From assembly GCF_030316825.1 (NCBI RefSeq), contig NZ_JASZYU010000005.1, positions 1 through 64,000 on the forward strand: a stretch of 64,000 bases of DNA, in the 5' to 3' direction. Source of the stretch: Variovorax fucosicus. Its GTDB lineage: Bacteria; Pseudomonadota; Gammaproteobacteria; Burkholderiales; Burkholderiaceae_C. Shown here one piece after another: positions 35,408 to 42,624 of this stretch (positions are counted from its first letter, which is position 1; the number at the start of each line of letters is the position of its first letter). The notes under the pieces are model-generated. The model searched no databases. It was given only the letters and a program-made list of their open reading frames with translations, and had not been told where the DNA came from. The translations under genes and the position numbers were made by a program.

Positions 35408-36153
35408 CGCAGCATCTCCTGCACTGCCTGCGCCAGTGCCGCGATCTCGCGCGCGGCGGCGCACTTCGGCGCGGCCTCGCATGCGAGCCGGCCGGCGGCC
35501 ACGCTATCGGCGAACACGATGCGCTGCGAGACTTCGGTCTGCAGCGCGGCAAACGGTTGGTCGGCCAGGGCGGCGCGCGCTTCGCGGCCGATCACCGTGC
35601 CGACCACACGCCGGTTGATCACGAAGGCCGCGCGAAGCTGCGGCCTGAACACCCGGGCTTCGGCGATGAGCGTCACCATCTCGTGGCTGGCCCACACGTC
35701 GTAGGCGCTGGGCTGGACCGGGATCAGCACCAGGTCGGCGGCCAGCAGCGCGGAGCGCGCAAGGGCCGCAACGCGGGGCGGCCCATCGATCACCACGTAA
35801 TCCGCCTCTCGGGCGATCTGCGGCGCCTCCTGGTGCAAGGAGTCCCGCGCCAGCCCGAACACGCCGTAGAGCCTTCCCTGGCCGTTCTGAAGGCGCCGCT
35901 GCGCCCAGTCAAGGGCCGAGCCCTGCGGATCGGCATCGAGTAGCGTCACGCGGCTCCCTGACATCGCCAGTTCGCCGGCCAGGTGCGTGGCGAGCGTCGT
36001 CTTGCCCGCACCGCCTTTCTGGTTGAGCAATGCGATCACCTTGCCGGGCCGGGTTTGTCTTCCTGGCAAGCGGTCTTCGGATGTTCGGACTGCCTCCCAC
36101 GAGGCGCTGCCCGCTTTTTGGGCAGCTTCGGTTCGCGCGCGCGTGACTTCCAT
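35404..36153 (-). CDS. parA: ParA family partition ATPase
   Basis: The 249-residue P-loop ATPase has the deviant Walker A QKGGAGKTT (residues 45-53), LLDADPQGSALDWA (Walker A' and switch) and DYVVIDGPP (Walker B), typical of small type Ib ParA proteins. The usual family start would be near VIALLNQKGG, so the first 37 residues may be an extension; ATG 36153 is kept because AAAGGGAT precedes it. It works with a small partner and ParB in keeping the excised circular element. RepA lies 20 bases upstream on the same strand. Confidence 0.93.
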   Translation of the reverse strand: MEVTRARTEAAQKAGSASWEAVRTSEDRLPGRQTRPGKVIALLNQKGGAGKTTLATHLAGELAMSGSRVTLLDADPQGSALDWAQRRLQNGQGRLYGVFGLARDSLHQEAPQIAREADYVVIDGPPRVAALARSALLAADLVLIPVQPSAYDVWASHEMVTLIAEARVFRPQLRAAFVINRRVVGTVIGREARAALADQPFAALQTEVSQRIVFADSVAAGRLACEAAPKCAAAREIAALAQAVQEMLR

Positions 36154-36173
36154 TTATGTATCCCTTTAGATGT

Positions 36174-37205
36174 TTAGGGAGGCCCGAAACCGTTGCTGGG
36201 CGCGGGTTGCGGGCGGTTTTGCGCCGGTGATCCACCGATGTTTGCGCCGGCGATCACCCGAGTCGCGCGCCGGTGATCCACCGAGCCCGTCCCCATGAAA
36301 TCCACAGGTTCTTCAACAGAAGCTGTGGATAAGTCCCGGTCGACACGAACAGTGGATAAGTCGGTCTTCGGGCAGTTGTCGATGCAAGGGTGAAAGGCGA
36401 ACCACTCGATTCCGCCGGTACGTTCGACGGACAAGCGGTAGCCCGGAAGCGCCTGGCGCAGTGCGAGACCGCGCACGTGCGCGGCGAAGTCGCGCGAGCG
36501 CTGGAGCGCGCCGGACTTCAAGTACAGATGCCGCATCTCGAAGCGCCAGCCATTCGGCTGCCGCCCGCCGTGCTTCCGCACGAGCCGGTACAGCCAGCGT
36601 TCGATGCCGCCTGAGAGCCGGAAATACGTGGGATCAAGCGTGAGCACGAGCGCTTCTTCCATCACGCCGGTGAAGAACCAGTCGGCCAGGATCAGCTCGA
36701 TGCCCTCCGAGCGCCCATCCGGGCGGATGTACTCCTTCCACTCGTTGATCCATGAGAAGCGGTGCACCCGCTTGCCACCGTTCGGGCGCTCGCGCTGACG
36801 CAGCGTGGTCGCGACGGTGGTGGACTGCAGGCGGTCCAGCGCGGCGCGCAGCGCGAGGTAGTCGCTGCGCCCGGTGCCCCGCTGCGCAAAGCGCAGGATC
36901 TCGTAGGGCGTAGCCACCATCAGCCGCGAAGGCGGGATGCCTTGTTTCTTGGCCTGGATGATCTGGCTGGCAGCCCAGATCAGCACGTCGGCGTCCCAGA
37001 TGGTGGCGATGCCGTGCTCGGGCACACCCTCTACGGTGAGCGAGATGCCACCGGCCTCGAAGCGGATCGGCACGATGCGCGGCGTCTTGGCCAGCGAGAA
37101 GAAGGGGTAGGCCATCAGGTCCTGCGCATCACGCAGCGCCATGCCGTCGTGCGGCAGCGCGCGGAACAGCGAGAGCTGTTCGCGTTCGCTCATGCGCTTG
37201 GACAT
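36174..37205 (-). CDS. repA: Replication initiator protein RepA (Tn4371 type)
   Basis: The 343-residue protein has the RepA-family blocks QLSLFRALPHDGMALRDAQD, AYPFFSLAKTPR, DVLIWAASQIIQAKKQGIPP and RFEMRHLYLKSGALQRSRDF of broad-host-range ICE initiators. The two winged-helix domains cover about residues 10-260. The tail with GTGSVDHRRATRVIAGA is also a family feature. It allows replication of the excised circle. Its 3-prime coding part contains two TTATCCAC DnaA-like boxes and repeated GGTGATC-type words, so a replication origin may overlap the gene. The first gene of the repA-parA-DUF2840-traF operon. Confidence 0.92.
   Translation of the reverse strand: MSKRMSEREQLSLFRALPHDGMALRDAQDLMAYPFFSLAKTPRIVPIRFEAGGISLTVEGVPEHGIATIWDADVLIWAASQIIQAKKQGIPPSRLMVATPYEILRFAQRGTGRSDYLALRAALDRLQSTTVATTLRQRERPNGGKRVHRFSWINEWKEYIRPDGRSEGIELILADWFFTGVMEEALVLTLDPTYFRLSGGIERWLYRLVRKHGGRQPNGWRFEMRHLYLKSGALQRSRDFAAHVRGLALRQALPGYRLSVERTGGIEWFAFHPCIDNCPKTDLSTVRVDRDLSTASVEEPVDFMGTGSVDHRRATRVIAGANIGGSPAQNRPQPAPSNGFGPP
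36236..36363. promoter_or_regulatory. DnaA-like boxes and GGTGATCCACCGA repeats inside repA: possible oriV
   Basis: Within the repA 3-prime region the word CGGTGATCCACCGA occurs at about 36225-36238 and again at 36271-36284, with a related GGCGATCACCCGAG at 36249. GTGGATAAGTC, the reverse complement of a DnaA-box core, occurs at 36324 and 36351. The cluster lies in coding DNA, so part of it could be coincidence. Confidence 0.4.
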
Positions 37206-37225
37206 ACGGCGTTGCCCAAGGTAGG

Positions 37226-37522
37226 TCAGCGGACGGAGTCGCGCTGCACGTAGCCCGGATCCGAGGTCATGCCGTAGGTGTGGCTGTCAGCCCAAGCGCG
37301 CAGATCGGCGGCGGCGTAGACCACGCGCGCCCCGAATTTGCGAAAGCGCGGACCCCCGCCGAGCACCCGCTGCTTCTCCAGCGTCCGCGGCGACAGCCGC
37401 AGGAAGGCGCCGGCTTCGTCGGTGGTCAGGAACTCGGGATTGGGCGGCGCAGCCGGAACCGCAGCAGGCTGCGGCGCAGCCGCTGCGGTCGTGCGGTGAG
37501 GAAACGAACTGCCAACTGCCAT
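37226..37522 (-). CDS. AlpA-like helix-turn-helix DNA-binding protein
   Basis: The 98-residue protein has an Ala/Pro-rich N-terminus and a MerR/AlpA-type HTH_17 domain (FLTTDEAGAFLRLSPRTLEK, then GGPRFRKFGARVVYAAADLR) at about residues 42-88. ATG 37522 is chosen because GGAG lies six bases ahead. Such proteins regulate excision or maintenance genes of integrative elements. It stands immediately upstream of repA (20 bases) and is probably the operon's own regulator. Confidence 0.88.
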   Translation of the reverse strand: MAVGSSFPHRTTAAAAPQPAAVPAAPPNPEFLTTDEAGAFLRLSPRTLEKQRVLGGGPRFRKFGARVVYAAADLRAWADSHTYGMTSDPGYVQRDSVR

Positions 37523-37614
37523 GACGGACTCCATCGCTGTCGATGGGCCGCAAACCATTCGCGGCCCGATGGAGGCAGTCTCGGGAATCAGGCCCGATCA
37601 AGGCAGGGAGAGAT

Positions 37615-38211
37615 TCAGCGCACCGGCTCGTCTCCGGGGTGGTCTGCTGTGGTGTGCGGCACGCCGGCGAGAGCTAAATAGCCGCCGGTCACGTATCCCT
37701 GCGCACGCCGCAGCAGGTGGCGCACCTGCGCGCGCAGTTCGCCATCCTCGTGCCAGCGCAGGACGACGGCTTCGAGGCCGAACAAGGCTTGGGCGATGTC
37801 CCGGTGCGATGCGCCCGCCTGCGCGGCATCGAGCGCCTGCAGAGCGCGCAGATGCAGCAGCGCGGCGCGGGTGACCGCCCGCGCAGGATCGACCCGGGGT
37901 GCATGACCTTCCAGGGCCTGTGCCTGCGCATGGAAGGCATCGAGCTGGCCGCGCAGGCGCGGCGTCAGCGGCGCGGCACCCGTGTACACCGCGCCGTCTG
38001 CGAGGGCCCCTGACAGCGACAAGCGCATGCGCTGGGCGTTGAGGTCGGCAGTCAGCGCCAAGTCGGGGCCGTCAAGCGCTAGGCGCTTGCGGCCGGGGAT
38101 GCGCCACAGGTCGAATCGGCGAGCTACTGCATTGTTGGCGTGCGCAGCACGCACATGCAGCAAGCCGTCAGAGGACGACAGCCAGAGTGGCTGTGCGTTG
38201 CGACCATCCAT
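37615..38211 (-). CDS. DUF2285 domain-containing protein (C-terminal ORF of a split gene)
   Basis: The 198-codon frame holds the DUF2285 domain: NAQPLWLSSSDGLLHVR, then FDLWRIPGRKRLALDGPDL and LAGALADG-like strands, with a helical second half. In related elements this domain is fused behind a DUF6499 domain in one protein of about 260 residues. Here DUF6499 is in the preceding frame (38168-38413), overlapping by 44 bases. The total span is 799 bases, 266 codons plus one, so a single extra base splits the gene. The domain pair is thought to be a regulator of ICE genes. Confidence 0.8.
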   Translation of the reverse strand: MDGRNAQPLWLSSSDGLLHVRAAHANNAVARRFDLWRIPGRKRLALDGPDLALTADLNAQRMRLSLSGALADGAVYTGAAPLTPRLRGQLDAFHAQAQALEGHAPRVDPARAVTRAALLHLRALQALDAAQAGASHRDIAQALFGLEAVVLRWHEDGELRAQVRHLLRRAQGYVTGGYLALAGVPHTTADHPGDEPVR

Positions 38212-38413
38212 GTCCGGATCTTCGGCGCTGTCGCAACCCCCAGCGTGCGAAAGACACTACGCGCTCGCGGCATGTCCAATCCGTGCGGTAGCCTGGATTG
38301 CGGCGCAAGTATTCCCAGGCGAGGGCTGGGTTGTCGAGGTCGAGCACGTAGAGGTAGGCGGCAGAGATGCCCCATGGCGCGCCGGGCAGATCTTCGAGAT
38401 TAGGGTTGGTCAC
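38168..38413 (-). CDS. DUF6499 (transcriptional-regulator-like) N-terminal ORF of a split gene
   Basis: The frame starts with GTG at 38413, five bases after AAAGGAGG, and reads TNPNLEDLPGAPWGISAAYL, then ALAWEYLRRNPGYRTDW and SFARWGLRQR, the DUF6499 pattern. It then runs out of homology and stops at 38168. The family sequence resumes in the next frame as EDPDMDGRNAQPLWL. The frame must shift near CAGCGCCGAAGAT (about 38225-38237). This is either a true mutation, a sequence error or a translational frameshift. Confidence 0.8.
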   Translation of the reverse strand: MTNPNLEDLPGAPWGISAAYLYVLDLDNPALAWEYLRRNPGYRTDWTCRERVVSFARWGLRQRRRSGHGWSQRTATLAVVL

Positions 38414-38517
38414 AGAGTCCTCCTTTGGAAGAGGAACGCTGCCACAGGGAATGAGGCGCGAGGTCGCTTTCGAGGCGACGCTGGATCGCGCAAACGGCGA
38501 CCCGGCCGGCGATCGCG

Positions 38518-38859
38518 TCAGTCGTTGATTGATCCGTCTCGCTGGGCGTCTGCCAGGTAGCCCGAGAGCGGCTGACGCGGCTTGAAGTGCGGATCGGCCA
38601 CGATGCGCATGCCGCGCGGGCCGCGGACGCCTTCGAGGGCCGAGAGGCTGACTTGCCCCAGCTCTGGGCTGCCCGTGCCGGCGTCGCACAGGCCGAACGC
38701 CTTGTCCCCCTCGGCGTCAAGCTCAGTGAGCAGCCACGCCGCACCGGCGTCCAGGGTGTAGAGCTTGACCACGGGCAGCGGGTCGACGGTTTCGCCATGC
38801 GCCCGCGCTGCGCCATTGGCCAGCAGCCGGATTCGCTGTTCTTCGGTCAGGAAAGTCAT
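38518..38859 (-). CDS. DUF2958 domain-containing protein
   Basis: The 113-residue protein shows the DUF2958 sequence LTEEQRIRLLANGAA, VKLYTLDAGAAWLLTELD, FGLCDAGTGSPELGQVSLSA and PHFKPRQPLSGYLADAQ. The domain is common in ICE and plasmid backbones next to replication and partition genes; its role is unknown. A paralogue lies at 39393-39740 on the same strand with an XRE gene between them. Divergent promoters and a 20-bp palindrome lie in the AT-rich gap before 39057. Confidence 0.9.
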   Translation of the reverse strand: MTFLTEEQRIRLLANGAARAHGETVDPLPVVKLYTLDAGAAWLLTELDAEGDKAFGLCDAGTGSPELGQVSLSALEGVRGPRGMRIVADPHFKPRQPLSGYLADAQRDGSIND

Positions 38860-38933
38860 GGTTCTCGCGTGAGGCCGTTAAATACTAATTCGCAGGTGGC
38901 ATAAAGCAAGTCCCAGAAGCGACGCCCAGACGC

Positions 38934-38953
38934 TTCCTACCGGCCGGTAGGAA
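38934..38953. promoter_or_regulatory. Perfect 20-bp palindrome between DUF2958 and the XRE gene
   Basis: TTCCTACCGG followed by its exact complement CCGGTAGGAA lies in the 197-base AT-rich divergent region. It is the expected kind of site for a dimeric HTH repressor such as the adjacent XRE protein, and would control both directions. Confidence 0.6.
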
Positions 38954-39056
38954 TTCGTCTTTTTCAGCACGCCAAACCGAAAACGCTGCTGGCAAGCTAT
39001 TTTATGAGTTAAAGATAACGTGGTTTTAATTGCTTTAAAACGTAACGCTTCTGTGT

Positions 39057-39347
39057 ATGCAGAAGCAGGGAATACAGCGCGGGCGGCCGACCGGCGCGAC
39101 GACATTCGAGGCAGGCCCGGCACGGGCCTTTGGTGATGCGGTGCGCGCCATGCGTACCGAGGATGGCGTTGCCCAGGAAACCCTGGCGCACCGGGCCGGC
39201 ATCGAGCGTTCGCACATGGGCAAGATCGAGCGCGGCGAGCACATGCCGACCTTGGCGATGATCCTGAAGATCGCGCGAGCGCTCGAACGCAGCGCTGGCG
39301 AATTGATGCTGGAGACCGAAGCACGTCTGCCCAAGAAAGAGGGTTAG
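39057..39347 (+). CDS. XRE family helix-turn-helix regulator
   Basis: The 96-residue protein is essentially one XRE/HTH_3 domain: FGDAVRAMRTEDGVAQETLA, HRAGIERSHMGKIERGEH, MPTLAMILKIARALERSAGE at about residues 25-83. It is the only plus-strand gene of this part of the element. It points away from one DUF2958 gene and toward another, with a perfect palindrome upstream and a hairpin downstream. It is a likely autoregulator and switch for the element's maintenance genes. Confidence 0.9.
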   Translation: MQKQGIQRGRPTGATTFEAGPARAFGDAVRAMRTEDGVAQETLAHRAGIERSHMGKIERGEHMPTLAMILKIARALERSAGELMLETEARLPKKEG

Positions 39348-39353
39348 GACGAG

Positions 39354-39383
39354 ATTGGCCGCCGACCGTCGCCGGCGGCCAAT
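39354..39383. terminator. Hairpin between the convergent XRE and DUF2958 genes
   Basis: A perfect 11-bp stem (ATTGGCCGCCG and complement, 8-base loop) lies between the two stop codons, so it may serve both strands. No strong T-run follows. Confidence 0.5.
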
Positions 39384-39392
39384 GAACCGCGG

Positions 39393-39740
39393 CTAGACCA
39401 CGATGCGCCCGGCGACACGCGCCTCTCGCGCATACGCGCTCAAGCGTTTCTGTGCCTCGAAATGCAGGTCCTGTTCAACGGGCAGGCCCAACCGGCCGCG
39501 CACGGTGGTGACCTCTGCAAGACTCACCCACCCCAGTTCGGGAAACCCCAGTCCGAGGTCGCAAAGCCCGAACGCATGGTCGTGGTCGTCCGGGTCGATC
39601 TCGGTCAGCAGCCAGGTCGCCCCGGCGTCCGGGGTAAACAGCTTGACCACCGGGGCGGGATCGAAGTTTTCCTGTTCGAGGGACTGCCGGCCGTTGGCCA
39701 GCAGCAGCGCGCGTTGTTCATCGGTAATGAGCTTAGTCAT
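39393..39740 (-). CDS. DUF2958 domain-containing protein (second copy)
   Basis: The 115-residue protein is a paralogue of the 38518 product: LITDEQRALLLANGRQS, PAPVVKLFTPDAGATWLLTE, FGLCDLGLGFPELGWVSLAE, HFEAQKRLSAYARE. The start ATG 39740 has AAGGAGAAGACC upstream. About 150 bases of its leader (39764-39913) are repeated upstream of RadC at 45799-45947, implying shared control of the two genes. Function unknown. Confidence 0.9.
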   Translation of the reverse strand: MTKLITDEQRALLLANGRQSLEQENFDPAPVVKLFTPDAGATWLLTEIDPDDHDHAFGLCDLGLGFPELGWVSLAEVTTVRGRLGLPVEQDLHFEAQKRLSAYAREARVAGRIVV

Positions 39741-39763
39741 GGTCTTCTCCTTGGAAGGATTCA

Positions 39764-39913
39764 GGGCGGGATTGCCCGAGACCGGAAGCAGCACGGCGCA
39801 GCGCAGCCGTCAGGGTTCGACAGACGGCCGCAAGGCCGCCAGCGTGCACAGCACGCGCAGACCTTGACGGTGAGAACGGCGTGATACGGTGCAGGGAACA
39901 GCAAGCCAGCCCT
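39764..39913 (-). repeat. Leader repeat copy A (upstream of DUF2958)
   Basis: A 150-base segment running from GGGCGGGATTGCCCGAGACC to AACAGCAAGCCAGCCC is about 85 percent alike by eye to 45799-45947 and in the same place relative to a minus-strand gene start. Weaker likeness continues to GGCGTCAGCGATGAAAGC (39965). It probably carries the promoter and 5-prime leader. The rest of the gap to 40314 shows no gene. Confidence 0.7.
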
Positions 39914-40314
39914 CCCCTCGCCCCTGCTCCTGCAAACGCAGTGCGCAGCGCCGACAGGCGCGAAGGCGTCAGCGATGAAAGCCCGAAGGGGCGAGACGCC
40001 ACCGGCGGCTCGATGCGCAGCACGACAGCGCGGCCGGCATCGCCGGAGACGCACAAGAACGCTTGGGCTGGATGACGGATATGTGGAGAGTCGTAGAGCC
40101 AGCGATCCGGCATTCAACAAACCCTCTGAAGCGCAAAGCCGCCTTCACGAATCGCCGTTGACCCGTGGAACCGCAAAACCAGGAAAGCGGATCGGCGAGT
40201 AGACGCAGATACGGGTTTACTCATTTGGGAACATCCGCAAAGCCGCTAGGCAGGTGCCTGCCTGCGCAGATCTGCTGTCGCTCAACAGCAGCACCGAGCG
40301 AATACGATGTCTGC

Positions 40315-40983
40315 ATGGAAGCTGCTCAACAAGGAACCTCGGACGATCCCCTGGAAATCATGCTCCGTCGTTCCGACGAGCTGCACGAAGCCCTGCTGCA
40401 CCTGCTCGACGGCGCCGATTTCGATCCCTCTCCTCGTGGCGAGGCTGCCTTCGGCATGTGCTCCGTGGCGCTCGAGCATGGGCTCAGCCTGCGCGCCTTG
40501 ATGGCGATGGGATTGGCCACGTCGGCAGTCGGCCTGATGCGGCTTCAGTTCGAGGCCTTGACCCGCGCCATGTGGCTGCAATATGCAGCCAGCGATCTGG
40601 CCATCGAGAAGCTCAGCGCACCGCTGACCCTGCAGAGCGAGCAGGCCGCGAAGAATCTCCCCTCGGCCAGCGAGATGATCGAGCAGATCGGCAAGCGCGT
40701 CGGACCCAACGTGCCCGCGGCCGCGCACCAGATGCTGGCGCACTTCAAGGACGTGTCCTGGCACGCCATGAACTCTTTCGTGCATGGCGGCATCCACCCG
40801 CTGCGCCGACAGTCCGAGGGCTTCCCGGTACACTTGGCCCTGCAGATCCTGCGAAATTCCAATGGCCTGCTCACGATGACCGCCATGACCCTGGCGGTGC
40901 TGACGTGGGATGAAGCCGTCGCCAAGCCGATGAGCAAGATCCAGCCCGCGTTCGCCGACTGTCTGCCTGACTTGTTGAAGTAG
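40315..40983 (+). CDS. DUF6988-like hypothetical protein
   Basis: The 222-residue protein is mainly helical and has no signal peptide. Recognisable blocks are EIMLRRSDELHEALLHLLDG, ALMAMGLATSAVGLMRLQFE, ALTRAMWLQYAASD and HAMNSFVHGGIHPLRRQSEG. This matches a family of uncharacterised proteins annotated DUF6988 in accessory DNA. The SFVHGG block resembles HEPN-like folds but lacks a clear R-x4-H motif. It is a single plus-strand cargo gene in the element. Function unknown; the family name is given from memory. Confidence 0.6.
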   Translation: MEAAQQGTSDDPLEIMLRRSDELHEALLHLLDGADFDPSPRGEAAFGMCSVALEHGLSLRALMAMGLATSAVGLMRLQFEALTRAMWLQYAASDLAIEKLSAPLTLQSEQAAKNLPSASEMIEQIGKRVGPNVPAAAHQMLAHFKDVSWHAMNSFVHGGIHPLRRQSEGFPVHLALQILRNSNGLLTMTAMTLAVLTWDEAVAKPMSKIQPAFADCLPDLLK

Positions 40984-41000
40984 CGGCCTTGCAGGGAACA

Positions 41001-41022
41001 GCGCCCCGCTAAAGCGGGGCGC
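41001..41022. terminator. Bidirectional hairpin between DUF6988 and DUF736 genes
   Basis: A perfect 9-bp GC stem (GCGCCCCGC, TAAA loop) lies between the two convergent stop codons. Confidence 0.6.
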
Positions 41023-41034
41023 CGAGGGCGACGC

Positions 41035-41340
41035 TCAGTCGCCCTTGCTGCGCGACCAGATCAGGTTGTGCGCACCGTCCTCGCCTTCGACCAGGCGGGC
41101 GTAGATCGTTGCCGGGAACGACGGATCATCGAGGGTCACCGAGAGGTAGGGGCGTTCGGCCCGGCTGAGCTTCTTCCACGCCGCGCCGATCTCGAAGTTG
41201 CCGGCGACGATGCGGTAGTCAGGAGCGTTCTCGCTCTCCTTGTCGTTGGGAACGATCTTGACCTTGACGTTGAGCGTCAGGGTGCGAACCGTGCCGGTGT
41301 AGCTGTCGTTCTGTGCGGTGAAGGTGCCGATGTTGGCCAT
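41035..41340 (-). CDS. DUF736 domain-containing protein
   Basis: The 101-residue protein matches DUF736: MANIGTFTAQNDSYTGTVRT, LTLNVKVKIVP, APDYRIVAGNFEIGAAWKKL, YLSVTLDDPSFPATIYARL. It is a very common small protein of alphaproteobacterial and betaproteobacterial plasmids and ICEs, usually near parB and repA, with no proven function. Start ATG 41340 follows AAAGGACTTC. Its upstream region carries nested inverted repeats at 41469-41524. Confidence 0.93.
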   Translation of the reverse strand: MANIGTFTAQNDSYTGTVRTLTLNVKVKIVPNDKESENAPDYRIVAGNFEIGAAWKKLSRAERPYLSVTLDDPSFPATIYARLVEGEDGAHNLIWSRSKGD

Positions 41341-41931
41341 GATGAAGTCCTTTTGAAGTTGACCAGGTCGCGCCCATCGCGGCCTTGGCGTGATCCGATG
41401 GGTGAGGGTCCGGGCGCGCCGCATCCCATAGCGAAGCGGAGGGGCCGCAACGCAGTGAAGGATCGGGAGGCCCGAGAAATTTGCCTCGCGAGGAAGACCG
41501 CAGGTCGGGGAAATTTGTCGGGCCGGACGGTTGCGGCGAACAAGCCCGAGGCGGCGCGAAACAAAGTGCAGCGCCTCCGTGCCCTCGCCAGGATTCACGA
41601 CAAATACAAGGCCGCTGTGGGTGTGATCCTGTCGCGAAAGGACGCATGGCCCCAGCACCGTCTCCGCCGCAACAGTGTTTCCGGCACGACCCCCGAAGCG
41701 ATCCCAGTCCATGTCAGCCGCGCAACGAAAAGGAGGAACGATCCCACCGCATCCGCGCTGCCAGTAGATCCGGCATTTGTGGCGCGGAAGGAGCTGCGCA
41801 TCGGAACGCTCTCTGTGAGCCACCGTCGTCTGGCGGACTGTTAGCCCGCTTCCTTCAGGACGGCTCGCACGACATTCGAGCGCAGCAAGTTGCGTCGTGT
41901 CCGCGCTCCACCACTGGCGGGGCGCGCATTT
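41341..41931. other. Non-coding region upstream of DUF736 with nested inverted repeats
   Basis: No convincing gene was found in about 590 bases. GGCCCGAGAAATTT (41469-41482) and AAATTTGTCGGGCC (41511-41524) are inverted repeats with one mismatch, enclosing the perfect palindrome CCTCGCGAGG (41484-41493). This could be a ParB-binding or regulatory site. Confidence 0.45.
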
Positions 41932-42381
41932 CTAGGTTCCAGGGCATTGGAGTGCCAAAACCTTTGTCGCGATGCGCGACTCCATCTGTGCCCGCTGGAC
42001 AGCCACCAGCGTGACAGTGGCTTCGCAGACGACCTCGTGCGCATCGTGGGCCTGAACGCGGAATGTCGCGCTCCGGTCCCCCAGCCGTTCAAGCCATCCG
42101 CGCAGTCGCAGCGGCGACCCTGGCGGAATTGGTCCTCGATGCTCGATACGGATCGAACGGCCGACCACCACTTCAATTGCGACATCGACGTGCTGCTGCA
42201 TCTCACGAATGCAAATGGATTCGACCACCGCAACCAGGTACCCGGTGGCAAGACATTCGATCAGTCGCTCTGCATACCCGCTTCCGTGCGGAAGCCGCGA
42301 GAAAAGCGACTTCGCAGTCTGGTCGGCCGGCACGGTGTATGACTCTTCAAAGAATATCTCGCTGACGCCTTGGTGGTTCAT
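41932..42381 (-). CDS. Thioesterase-like hot-dog protein (FlK type), element cargo
   Basis: The 149-residue protein starts at 42381. It resembles the fluoroacetyl-CoA-thioesterase-like hot-dog family: ESYTVPADQTAKSL, the helix YAERLIECLATGYLVAVVES, IEVVVGRSIRIEHRGPIPPG and the last strands FRVQAHDAHEVVCEATVTLV. Such proteins hydrolyse acyl-CoAs or bind acyl groups. It is inserted between DUF736 and ParB and is not part of the usual backbone. The substrate is not known and active-site residues could not be confirmed. Confidence 0.65.
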   Translation of the reverse strand: MNHQGVSEIFFEESYTVPADQTAKSLFSRLPHGSGYAERLIECLATGYLVAVVESICIREMQQHVDVAIEVVVGRSIRIEHRGPIPPGSPLRLRGWLERLGDRSATFRVQAHDAHEVVCEATVTLVAVQRAQMESRIATKVLALQCPGT

Positions 42382-42544
42382 GGGGTATCCGGGTGGGGTT
42401 GTCGAAGGCTCGATCAGCGCGCTGGATTGCAGGCGATCGGTGCTGTTCGATGCTCCTGTGACCAGCAGGCATCCCCAACCCACCGCAGCGAGCGCTGGCG
42501 TAGGGTGGCACGCAGGGAGCGTTGGGCTTGTGCGTTCCGGAAGT

Positions 42545-42615
42545 TAAAACGCGCGCGGCAAACCTGCCGCGCGCGTCGCGCCGATTTCTCGATCCCCGGC
42601 CTCGCGGCCGGGGAT
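42545..42615 (-). terminator. Tandem hairpins after parB
   Basis: Downstream of the ParB stop are a 10-bp stem (ATCCCCGGCC, 42592-42615) and an 11-bp stem (ACGCGCGCGGC, 42549-42576). The second is followed on the minus strand by TTTTAAC, fitting rho-independent termination. Confidence 0.65.
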
Positions 42616-42624
42616 TCATGAGGA

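Noticed and set aside
35404..36153. Shorter ParA starting with GTG near VIALLNQKGG
   Set aside because: The family often starts there, but no good ribosome site precedes that GTG, whereas AAAGGGAT precedes ATG 36153; mentioned as an alternative only.
41068..41844. Plus-strand frame of 258 codons opposite DUF736
   Set aside because: Its first third is the antisense of the clear DUF736 gene and the rest is low-complexity basic sequence without family likeness.
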